A stretch of 64,000 nt of DNA from Synanceia verrucosa. Taxonomy: Eukaryota; Chordata; Actinopteri; Perciformes; Synanceiidae. The notes below the pieces were generated by a model. The model made no database searches and had not been told where the DNA came from. It was given only the letters and a program-made list of their open reading frames with translations. Shown here piece after piece: positions 52,603 through 63,400 of this stretch. Numbering within the stretch: the stretch's first letter is position 1; each line of letters starts with the position of its first letter. The stretch covers positions 11,253,240 through 11,317,239 of the forward strand of contig CM056558.1 of assembly GCA_029721515.1 (NCBI GenBank), written 5' to 3'. Made by a program: the position numbers and the translations under genes.

Positions 52603-53904
52603 TTGTAAGGCATTTTGTCAGCTTGTATGTTTTGAACTGTACTTTTGGAGATGAAAATCTGTCTAAAGTGACACAAAACTCTCAACCCATTGGCGTTAAT
52701 TTATAAATTTTTTTTGTATTATTTTTTTTACTATTGGCTAAAGATTACAGCCACATAGTAGGGTACTTATTGACCAGGATGCAAATTGTATCTTGTAGAA
52801 CAATCATTGTAGCTCTCCCCTAGGAACCTACCAGCTTCACAGTGAGTAATGTCAAAATTACACATCTTTGAATTCTTCAACTGAGCCTCAGTATTTGTAT
52901 CTTTGTAAAAACTTTAATAATTTGGGTGGCAAAAAATATGTCTGTGTGGTTTTCATAATATATTGCACATAAGTGGACATAGTCACTATGATTTTCTGGT
53001 CATTTTGAAGCTTCAAGTTCAGCATTATGGCTATCACCATCCTGGTTTGTGGCCTTCACTGCCTTCCTATTTTGCAACCAGGTGTGAGATGAGAGGGTGG
53101 AGCTAAGCACAAACTTATTTCGGCAGCTAAAAAAGCTAGTTTTAACTTTGCAAAACTGAAAGCACACCATGAAAGGGTTTAAGTTCCGAAATCACCATTC
53201 CCACTAAAGCGTTCTCATTTGCTGGTTATCCTGTTTACCAATACATGCCAGCCACGCAATATAAAGAATTAATAAAAATTAAAGACAGACTACAGAAGGA
53301 CTTTCTGATGATTAAAAAAATTGCTTCTTAAGAAAATGTGTTAAACTTATCATCTTCTGCCATGATGTTGGTCACTTGGGAATATTTTCTGATGTTAAAA
53401 AGCTCACTGATGTTCTGATATTACTATTTACTTTGTGACAACACAACATATGAGACAGCAGAAAAACTCCGGTCAATTTAACAGGGATTGGATACTATTG
53501 TTGACGGTTCGAACTTGCACTAGCTAACACACTGTAGACAGACAGTTTAAAGTCACAAGTCAAGCTATATGCTAACAAAGGTAACAAACAATCCATATCA
53601 CATCTCTCTCTTTCTTAAAATGATCATGTTCAACGTGTTAACATACAGTCACACCAGTTGCACAACAAAATATATACCACAAAATACAAAATGCGTTGCC
53701 CATGGCGTCCCTCCTCTTGGTGCTAGTTAGCTAGCAAACATAACGTAGTTGCCGAGCTAACAGGTAACATGCCAGTGAGCGAAGAGCATGCTACTGTAGC
53801 GGTTTTAAAGTAATACTTGTGTATTTCACTGAAGCGCTCCATGTTCAAATATATTTATTTACTGTGTTCTCTTACCTGTACATGTATGTGGGTGTGTGTG
53901 AGTG

Positions 53905-54050
53905 ACTCGTCCTGGCAAACTAGGTACTGCGCATGACGTAGGCACACTCAAGCAGGTACGTAATGTAGGCGCACTCACGCGAGCTGCGGCTAGTGCCGGT
54001 ATTGATATTGCCGGAGGTAAGTTGTGTCGAGCTGAGCTCCGTTCATAAAA
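53905..54050 (+). promoter_or_regulatory. CpG-rich, promoter-like patch
   Basis: About twelve CpG dinucleotides in 150 bp, set in strongly AT-rich, CpG-poor DNA. It includes a TGACGTA word (CREB/ATF half-site type) and GGCGC/GCGAGC words. Immediately downstream is a strong splice-donor-like GGAG|GTAAGT at 54016/54017. This looks like the start of a transcript with a short first exon. No TATA box was identified and transcription is inferred. Confidence 0.35.
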
Positions 54051-54305
54051 GTAACACTCCATAGTTATATTTTATTTAAACTGTGGTAGCTTGTTTATTG
54101 TCATGTCCGATCTGTATTTTGTAGGTTTAGTTAGTTCTGTGATTGTAAAAGTATGGTTTTAATTGTTAAACATCAACGCTAAAATGCTAGCATGCTAACG
54201 TAGCTTTCGTGCACTATGAGGTTTTGTATGTTTTTATTTTCTTATCAGAAGAGCCAGACATGTCCTCATGCCACTTATTCATGCGCATCTGTTTGTGTAT
54301 CACAG
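53993..54305 (+). other. intron-bearing copy of a short duplicated sequence
   Basis: Two blocks, 53993-54016 and 54249-54305, are separated by 232 bp. That spacer begins GTAAGT and ends with a T-rich run and TTATCAG, good donor and acceptor signals. Joining the blocks gives a sequence colinear with 54486-54566 at roughly 89% identity and without gaps at the junction. Neither block has evident coding sense. Confidence 0.5.
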
Positions 54306-54485
54306 GTACGGAGAGTGTTATGTGGAAAAATGTAATAAGTTGGTTGCATATGTTTGTTTCATTTAAGAAACATGTTTTACTACTTTGAAGATATCCTGTT
54401 TCCAGTAACAGTGTGTTTTTGTAATTTAATTTGATTTATCTGTTATTTATATTTCTTTAATGCCTTCATGTTTTATGAGGTGGCG

Positions 54486-54566
54486 GTGTCTGTATTGATA
54501 TTGTCAGAGGACAGCCAGGCATGTCCTCACTCCACTCATTCATGCGCATCTGTTTGTGTATCACTG
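54486..54566 (+). other. intron-less copy of the same sequence
   Basis: It matches both blocks of the upstream copy across the predicted splice junction at 54509/54510. Four of 24 bases differ before the junction and about six of 55 after it; the shared ATTCATGCGCATCTGTTTGT is exact. The 232-bp spacer is absent. A processed (spliced and re-copied) origin or intron gain in the first copy would explain this. Confidence 0.5.
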
Positions 54567-55111
54567 GAAGAGTTGCGTGATCCGGTTTCCAGTCATCATC
54601 ATTAACAACCCAGAACACAACGCAGAGGAAATTTGACACGGATAACACTAGCGCTAGCTGAAACCATCACAAAAGCTTATTTCTGGTTTGCAGGTGATGA
54701 GCCGTTTTGTCTTCCTGGCATTTCCTTTTCAGGACTGCAATGTTGCAACATTTCTGAGTTAATGCTAAAACGTTCACTAACAAAAAGTTCTCAGAACTCT
54801 AACAATACATCCATGAAATGTTTTCATAATCTCACCATCGGCTCCTGTCTCATGACTGTTTGCAAGCTCTTACACTCTTACAGCTCCCCCAAGAAAACAA
54901 AATTAAGTGTATGTTCTACAAGATACAATTTGCATCCTGGTCAATAAGTACCCTACTATGTGGCTGTAATCTTTAGCCAATAGTAAAAAAAATAATACAA
55001 AAAAAATTTATAAATTAACGCCAATGGGTTGAGAGTTTTGTGTCACTTTAGACAGATTTTCATCTCCAAAAGTACAGTTCAAAACATACAAGCTGACAAA
55101 ATGCCTTACAA

Positions 55112-57290
55112 GTTTCTAATTTATTGGCCAGCCAAATAGCTTGTGAAGGACTTTTTGATTTGTTAGTAAGTTCATCTCCTTATGTTCCCTAACCAAACTC
55201 TGACAAATGACAAAAAATGAGAAAATCAAATTTTCAACCAAAATTGTAGATGATGCCTTAAACCGTTGTGAATGCCTGCCAGGTGTTATTTCAGTTATAG
55301 GATGGATATTTCTTTTGAATGAACTGCAGACTGTTTTGTCAAAGCAGAGTCATCTATACTTAAGTGAAATGTAAATGTTGTAACACCGCAGCTGGCATCT
55401 CTGAACCCTAGCAGAAAGCACACTTTGTCTCTTCAACCTTGTGTACTGAAATATTCAAGAGCTCCAAGTTCATGAGACAGTTGCTGCCATCTGTGCCCCA
55501 GCGTTCAGTCCCCCCATCATGGCTGAACATAAGGCCAACATCAGAACAGACATGCGTGAGAATACTCAATGCTCTGTATGGCAAATCTCAATATTGCCTG
55601 AATACCATAAACAACTCTTTTCGTTTGCTCACACATGCAGAAACCCACGCAAAACTCTGCTACTGCAGAGTCAAAATTTCCATATCCATGAGAGAGGAGA
55701 GGAAAAGAGGAAACATTTACACAAGACTGCCTCCACACAGTTAAAGAAATCTTTTCTCTTAGGTGTCTTTTTTACAATGTCATTGTGGAGTGAGCAAGCT
55801 CCTGTGAGCTTTACGAATTTCTCACTAAATGAGAGATTTCCTGAGACAAAAAAGCGGAGGAGGAAGGGTGCAATCAGTCCAGGTTTGTTCTAGACAACAT
55901 CACTTCCTTCCTTAGCGTTAAGAGAGTGTCAGAGCGAGACATTCAGATGTGGTTTTCACCCTGCACTTTCCCAGGACAGTAATGCTGCGCAATTCTAATG
56001 GTGTCATTCAAAGCAGCTGCCTTTCTCAGCAATAAACTGAACGCCTTGCCTAAGCAATTCAAACCGCCTCCACAGATTGCAATACAGCCAACAAAGAACT
56101 TATCTTCCAAGCGAAACTATTCATCAATGAATGTGTCTGTGTTCCAAAAAGTAGAAGGGGGTTTGAAAAGACCTCAACTACTGTACACACCTGAATGGCT
56201 ACTTCTCTTTTTTGGCAATTGTCACTATTTCACATTTGAATTCACCTGTTTCCCAGCTGCCACTGCCAGTTAAATTTTACCTTGAAATAACAATTCTGAG
56301 TGGTGACATTCATGGGCGTGGTGGATCAGTAAAATTCTAGATATTTGCACTTAAAATGAATATCTTTGGGGCCTTGGAGAAAGATGTAGAACTGAACTAT
56401 AAACATGACGTGCTATGAGGTAGCCTATATAACACAATTTTGTTTTGTGTGGGTCAGTAACACACCGACACCCAGCCCTGCTCATTTCCCGCACAAAGAA
56501 TGGGGTCATTAGTCCATGGCATGTGTCAAAGAAACAAAAGTAAAATGTGTTGTCCTATCGCTTATCTTCAAAGGCACACTCAGTTTATAACTGCAGCACA
56601 AAGGGCTTTAAAATGCTGTTTAGAGAACCAGTTTTGTACAACACCACTGTTACTTTAAGCCACTGTACCAGCAATGTGAACAATAGCAAACCACACAATG
56701 TTTCAACAACTTTAAATGGCACATGTTATCTTCAATAAATCACAGTTTTAAACTAAATGTGTGAACGATGTGGCCATTGTTAAGAGCGGACGTAAAATAT
56801 TATTTCTTTTACTTTCATTTCTTTATCTTGTATATGAGCAAAAAAGGCAAGAATTTAGTTAATAATTAATTAACCCTTTACACGTCAAATACAATGAATC
56901 TGTAATGCATTCTTCAGTCAACTCAAATTTGAAGGCTCGTATGGAAGAATTACAGATGCTGAGATGGTCACTGAAACACTGGAATGTGTTTGTGAATTTG
57001 TGTCCAGATCTTTGCGGAAAGGGGGGGTTCGTCCTTCCGTGAAGCTGCTGAGTTTGGCAGCCTACTGTTCATCTTCAAGTGAGAACAATGGTGAGGAGTG
57101 TTCCAAAATGGCGACATAAGTCACAGTGCCATCAACAACCACAACACAAAAGTGACGGAATGCTGCTCAAACATCTTTTATGTTTTGTGTATAGTGGAAC
57201 CAAATTAGAAAGTGTGTTGGTTGCGTGACGCTGTGGTTTGGTGAAGGGACCAGGCTGCATGTTCTTGAAAGCAGATTAAAGATCAAGACA
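55112..57290. other. gene-free upstream flank of adgrl4
   Basis: No supported coding exon. Frames at 55439-55893 and 55998-56273 show no domain. A YY1-like AAAATGGCGAC lies at 57105-57115, about 290 bp before the adgrl4 start codon, and the DNA from about 57000 on is more complex. Any non-coding first exon or distal promoter of adgrl4 would lie here or further left. Confidence 0.45.
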
Positions 57291-57400
57291 GGAAGGGCCA
57301 GGTTTAGGGAAACAGGAAAAATGATGCAAGGAAATGGACTACGTCATCAGCCAGCCCACCACAGTCTGTGCTAAAAGTAGAATTGAGACCTGGCACAAGT
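57291..57400 (+). promoter_or_regulatory. adgrl4 5' leader / proximal regulatory DNA
   Basis: Four GGAA cores lie within 43 bp (57291, 57308, 57315, 57330), the core of ETS-factor sites. Endothelial genes are commonly ETS-driven and ADGRL4 is endothelial, so a regulatory role is plausible but unproven. An in-frame TAG at 57305-57307 precedes the start codon with no intervening in-frame ATG, which supports the chosen start. An out-of-frame ATGATG opens a short uORF at 57321-57374. The transcription start site is not visible. Confidence 0.4.
57321..57374 (+). other. possible upstream ORF, 17 codons
   Basis: ATG at 57321 (followed by a second ATG) runs to TAA at 57372-57374, 26 nt before the adgrl4 start codon and in a different frame. 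It would matter only if transcription starts upstream of 57321. Confidence 0.35.
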
Positions 57401-57446
57401 ATGGAGTGTTTGCTCAAGTCACCAATGAAACTTGTACTTTTGACAG
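57401..57446 (+). CDS. adgrl4: adgrl4 exon 1: signal peptide
   Basis: ATG with a good start context (A at -3, G at +4). It encodes 15 residues, MECLLKSPMKLVLLT, plus one base, and ends at a strong donor GTAAGT (57447). With exon 2 it forms a hydrophobic core, LVLLTAWLSSL, typical of a signal peptide. Met9 (57425) would give a shorter, more canonical signal but has a weaker context (C at -3). Confidence 0.85.
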
Positions 57447-60400
57447 GTAAGTAAGCTTATTTATATTATACCATGGCAGGTGTCTTATATGGAGACAGTG
57501 GCAGATGTGTTTATGGGGTCTTCATAATAGCAAAGATGATAGTATGTGATGAGGCAGCAGTTGAGCTTGATATAATATTTTTTGAAATGCTGATTATTTT
57601 GTCATTTATTACAGATTGTTCCGACAAAAAAGTGTTTTCTAAACGTGTATGTACTGTGGTTCAATGGATTCTTTCAGTGGCTCCCGAGTGGTTACATGAG
57701 TAACAAGTTAACCAAAGAGCCAAACATAAAAATGATTTTTTTTACTGGAGCCCCACAAGTCGATGAAGAAGCAGTGGCATCACAAAATGATTTGGACTAT
57801 TACTTTCATGGTCTAAGTTAAACTTACACACTCTTGTGTCTGGTACTTGTGTCTGTGCAGCATGGCTCTCCAGTTTGATGGACCCATGCAGCCTCTCTGA
57901 CATTTGTGATTCTTGTCACCAACTCGCAACATGCAAGGCCCTGAACAGATCAAACAACGCCTGCTTCTGCAACCATGGATATACTGGAGATGGAAAAACA
58001 TTTTGCAATGGTGAATATAAATGTACAATGCCACCCATGTGTTACTGAGCATTTACAATGATGCAAGAGTACAAACGTGTGTGTAGCTGTCATGAAAGCC
58101 TTGACTATTTTAGGAAGCCTCTGTTGTTTGTGGCTGCTCAACAGAAGCATAAGGCCAACATTTAACATTTTTAGAGCATGGCGGTTGACTGTTCAGTACA
58201 AAGGTTAAGGAGATATAAATATATTAGGCACATATATGCATGCGTTTGACACAAATAAGCATGTTCTGTATAGTATTGTTCTTTTGCAGCTGTTTTTCCT
58301 CTCTCCCTATCACCCAAAAAAAGAGACAAAATAAAAAAAATGTGTTCAACGATGGTAAAGCCACCATGTTGCATTTCTGAGTCCACAAACAGAGAATGGA
58401 CTAACTTGGTTATTTTTTTTACATGCAAGGAAACCTGAAGAAAATCATTTTTACCACAACATGCTTGCTTTTAATTCAACAACTTTATGTCCTTGTCCAC
58501 CAAACCCTCTTTGAGACACCATTTCTATTTGTTGGACCTGCTGTAGTGGTTTGGAACTTACAGTGTTTGTATTCCCCACCAGGCACAAACAGACACAAAA
58601 CACTGCAATGTGAAAATCTATCTCCATCATACGACTTTATTAGTAAAATTTGTAATGTCAGCATTGCCTCTCAGTCAGAATTGTTACTCCTGTTTCTGTT
58701 TCTGGGCTGTTTAGAATTCCTGGAACCCTTTTTGTTTCCTGACCACAACTAATGACAATCACATCACATCTTGCATGTTTCAAGAGACAAAAGTAAATCA
58801 AAATGTGAGCAGTACCAATACTGAGGCTAAATATTTTAAGGCAAAAAGGCACATTGAAGTTCAATGTTACTGCAGTCTTTTTTTTTGACAGCAGATAAAA
58901 TCATTTTGTTCAATTGTTGTGTGAGTTCACTAATGCAAAAAATTAAAGTCATGTCATAGTCTGTGCCATTAGTTCATGCTACAACATATATAAAAATTGA
59001 TTTCATAAAACAGTAAGCTACAAGGTAAAACAACGACATCAAAGTGAATCATAAAACATGGACACAGTGTTTGTGCTAGAGTGACAGCTCAAGGCTCCCA
59101 TGTGTCATGGAGGTATTTCCCCTTTGAAAACATTCACCTCTCTCATCAGGACAGAGGATTTCCCTTCTCGGACAGCTTTTGTGCAAAAGGTACAAAGCAG
59201 GGGAAGAGCAAAGCAGCCCTGATCATAGACAAGTAAAGAGAATGGCAAAACACAACAGGTAATTTACAATAATCAGAGAAACCAGAGAACAGAAGAAAGC
59301 TGGAACAGCACTTTCTATGTGTTGACCACAGCATTTCAAGACATTTGAAGTAATTTGACTTTCTGAAAATCAAAGGCAAAGAACTCTTCCACTATAACAA
59401 ATGTGAACAATGTAAATTGTTAAAGTTAGAGCCAAGGCTGTAATCAAGATGAGACTAACTTAGCGGTGCCTGAGAGCAGACCACAACTGAGTTTAATCAA
59501 GTTCAAATCAACAGCATGTTTCAGGATGAGGATCAAAAGTAAATGTGGAAGACAGATGAAGTGTGTGTAAGAAAAAAAACAAAAACAAAGATTAAAACTG
59601 CAAATTTGCCATTATCGGGTTATCAATATATGGATTGACATATTGTAGAAAATATAGATTGTTACGCCAGATGATCATCAGTCCTGAATTGATCGTTAAA
59701 GTAAGGAAAAGTGCTCACCCTTGTTTCTGTTTCTGGAAAACAGATATTCATGGTAAAAAAATGCTGCCACTAATGCTGTTTTGGGTTGCATCTCTTTCTC
59801 TTCAGGGAAACACTGCACTATTTTAGGTTAAATGTAGAGGATTAACATCAATTTCTGCAAGGGCTCTCTCTATGTCTTATGGTGCAGTCATTTTGTCTAA
59901 CATTCAGTAGTCTAATTGCAGAAGACTCAATTCTGCTGACCAAAATGCAATTCAGCCACAAAACTTTAAGCTTTTTAATTGAGAGAAGACATTTTTTTCT
60001 GACGGAAACTTTACAGAGCAATTTACTGTCACCCATTCAGGTATTGAGTATATTGAGAGGCCTTGTAGGACATTTGGTAGAAGAATGTCTAAGACTCTGT
60101 AGGCTAAAGAAAAGGAAACAAGCTTTGCACAACTAATCAAAGAGCTTGCCTAAAAATAATTACCACAAATACTATAGATACTTGTTCAAATAAAGGTCAT
60201 ATCTAAATACTTTTTTATACATTAATAGTGACAAAAATGAGGAGTATTGCAGCAGTCCTGCATGGTTGTTTGTGGTCACTTAAAGTGGGTAAATCACAGT
60301 AACATGAAGTGGCACGTTAAATCTTCAAAAAATGTGTTCATTTTCCTTGCTTCCCCTTTAAGCCTTTTTTTATTTTGTCAAGTAGCTAACTCAGTTTACT

Positions 60401-63400
60401 CTCCATCTTGCTCTTTTCACCACAGATGACAATGAGTGCCAGAATGTGACAAATATCTGCGGGGACAAGGGGAGCTGCACCAACACAGCAGGCAGCTACT
60501 ACTGTACATGTGTCTCTGGATACACATCGACAGCGCTGGCCGAGTTCCAGCCTAACGATGGCACTGAATGCATCGGTAATGTCCAATTCACTCAATACTG
60601 TCAGTACTGTAAATGTACAAAAATTACATTACATATGCGTGTTAATAGAGGACCTCACATAGGCAACATATGTGTGTGAAAGGAGTTCCCACACAGCTGT
60701 GAAACCACCAGAACTTGTTTGTGAATTGTTTTCTCTTTTCACTTTACCGAAAAGGATGAATGCATTGGAAGTGATTTTGCCCCACTTGGCATTTCACTTC
60801 CTCTCCATCTCCTGAGTAACCACACAATAATAGAAATAGAAGAACTTGATCTTCATTCCATGTTGTAGAATAAAATATTCCAACAGATATTCAACTGGAT
60901 GGCACACCTTATTTAGTGTGGTGCAGAAGCATGTAGCTAAATTTGGAAACTAATTTTATGAATATTCAGATGCAATATGCATACAAGAATTGCAGGTTTT
61001 CTTCCAAAATCAATACAGTGTATGTAATGTAATGAGAGGACTTATGCCACATTTGTATATGTCACACACGTTCATAAATACAGGAATCTGTATTTATTAT
61101 TACTCATGTTTGACATGTTTATCTGTTTATCTTTTAATGGGGCTGAACTCTTCATTTGCACCTTTCAGATATTGATGAATGCAAGTCAGGACAGGTCTGT
61201 GGACCAAACTCACACTGCCATAATACGAATGGATCTTTCTATTGCACCTGTCAGCGTGATTACATCCCAACTTCAGGCACTAAGCACTTTCATCCAGAGA
61301 GAGGTGTAAGATGTAAAGGTCGGTAGGAGGATGTGTGTGGACTAACATCCACACACACGCGCACAACACTCATACACTGGTACTTTCATCCAAGTTCATG
61401 CATCAAGCTCTCTTTTTTACCTTCTCTGTCACACATGCACCCATCTCTTGGAAGGATCTATTATGTAATACATCAAGTTAACGGTGCAGGGTTAAGTTTT
61501 CTGATGTTTGAAACTATGCTTTTCACAAAGAGAGATGTGATGTGGTATCTGTGGAGGTTTATGCAATACAACACTCTTTATCCTGGCAAAAAAAAAAAAA
61601 AATGGAAATAGATTCAGCAATCAAAGAGTCACTTTTGGTAATTGTTGTTGTTTTCCAGAGCATCCACAAAAATACTGCCATGACAACATTGGGTGCATCA
61701 CACAGACTGTCAACAAAACACTTGAATACGTAAGTACACTTTCTCAGCCAGATAAGATAAATATAGATATGATGACACTGCCCTCTGTTGGAGAGAAACA
61801 AGATGAACATGAGGTGGATTTGGCAAGTTGGCATTAGGCACTGATGGCATCAAATTTGCAAATTTGCAAATTTGCTCCTGTTACGATCAGGCACAGTTAG
61901 CAGCAATGATCCAGATAAGAATAGTTTTTGCAGTCTTTGACGAACCACTTGAAGGAAATGTTTTGTTTTTTTGTTTGTTTGTTTTTTGTTTTTTTTTGGC
62001 AATGGGGATTTCTAAATGTCGGTGTGTATTTCTGGACTATAAATTAAATATTCAATTCTGTTGACATGACAGTTTATACAGATAATTAACACATATTGAT
62101 AAACTAAATATTAAGCTCAAATCATAGCCTTTTACAAAGGGAAATACATGTTGAATGTGTGACAATGTGAAAGAGTGTGTGAAAAGTATATTTTAATATT
62201 ATATATATATTGTAACATATATTATTAATTTATATTATAGAATAGATATTACATATATACAAATATAATATATTATTAATATAATATAATAATATATAAT
62301 AAATATAATTTTATTTAACAAAAACATACACTCCTACAAAACAGCAGCTGTGAAACAGCAACACATATTTTCTGTCACTTTAATTATTTGCAAAAGATGA
62401 TATTGACTGAATCCATGTCTGCTCTGAGAATTACCAAATAGCTCCTCCTTGTGGGAAATCTCTAAATATGTGTGTGTATTGAGTTTGTAAAATAGCTGCC
62501 CATTCCATCTGAAAAAAATAAATAAATCTAAAGAATATCAATATTTAAAAAAAAAAAGAGAGAAGGACTGGATGTAATAAGTTGCAGGAATGTGATATCA
62601 AATACTTTTCTTTCTCTCATCATAGATGAGCAACCTCACAGAGCCTCAAAGTCTGCTAAAGGAAATTGTCAAGCAAACGTCCGGAGAACTCACCTCAGTG
62701 GAAGTGATAGCATATGTTGAGGCCTTGAGTTGGTCCACATCAACATTGGCTGTTGAAGAAAGAGATTATACTGTCAAACCATCCGTCATCAACTCAACTC
62801 TCACAGTAATCTCTGTTTACCATTCTTGTTTCTCAATCAGCATTTGGGCTCTTGCCTGAATAACAGGTTTGCTTTGAACTAGTTTAGGCAAAAAAGAAAT
62901 ACTCTGAATTACAATCAAGTTATTTATTGTGTGATGTGCAGACACTGTGTGCATTGAAGGTGCAATCAGCTTATTTTGTTTAAATATGTAATATGTTTTG
63001 GTAAAATATTAAAAGCACTTACTTTTTTCCAAGAGTTGACCATTACGAGACACCACTATAATGTGTACTGTCAATCCTACAATTCAATAGCACAGAAATA
63101 TCTGTTATAGATTACAATATGCATGAAAATAATGATTACATGCAGAATACAGCAATTAATGAAAGGTAAAAAGAGCTTTCCAACCATGCCTGATTAAAAA
63201 CACTACAGGCATATGTTACATGCTTCAAGGATAAATCTGTTTTCCAACAGAAATTAGTGAAAGCAGTAAACAACCTGGTGGAGAAGGATGAATTGGTGGC
63301 TTGGAGTCGAATGAAAGAGGAACGACGGGAATATACCATCACCAAGCTGCTACATACTGTTGAAGAAAGTGCCCTGACTCTGGCTAACAACTACAAAACT

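Larger units (their letters stand above)
52603..55111. mobile_element. 2.5-kb element with 200-bp inverted arms, unclassified
   Basis: The left arm (52603-52802) reads TTGTAAGGCATTTTGTCAGC... and ends ...TCTTGTAGAACA. The right arm (54912-55111) is its reverse complement, and I found no mismatch over the 200 bases by eye. The 2.1-kb interior has no transposase frame. It contains a CpG-rich patch (about 53905-54050) and a short sequence present twice, once with and once without an intron-like insert. Arm identity implies recent insertion or ongoing homogenisation. Long arms occur in Kolobok, Ginger, Polinton-type and foldback elements, but no target duplication was found to choose among them. 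Assembly duplication is another possible explanation. Confidence 0.65.

Noticed and set aside
57473..57703. 76-codon frame in adgrl4 intron 1 as an alternative first exon
   Set aside because: It has no signal peptide or EGF similarity. Exon 1 at 57401-57446 joins exon 2 in phase and yields a plausible signal peptide.
61319..61326. Donor GTAGGA at 61323 for exon 4
   Set aside because: It adds four bases and shifts exon 5 into early stops. The GTCGGT donor at 61319 keeps the conserved linker.
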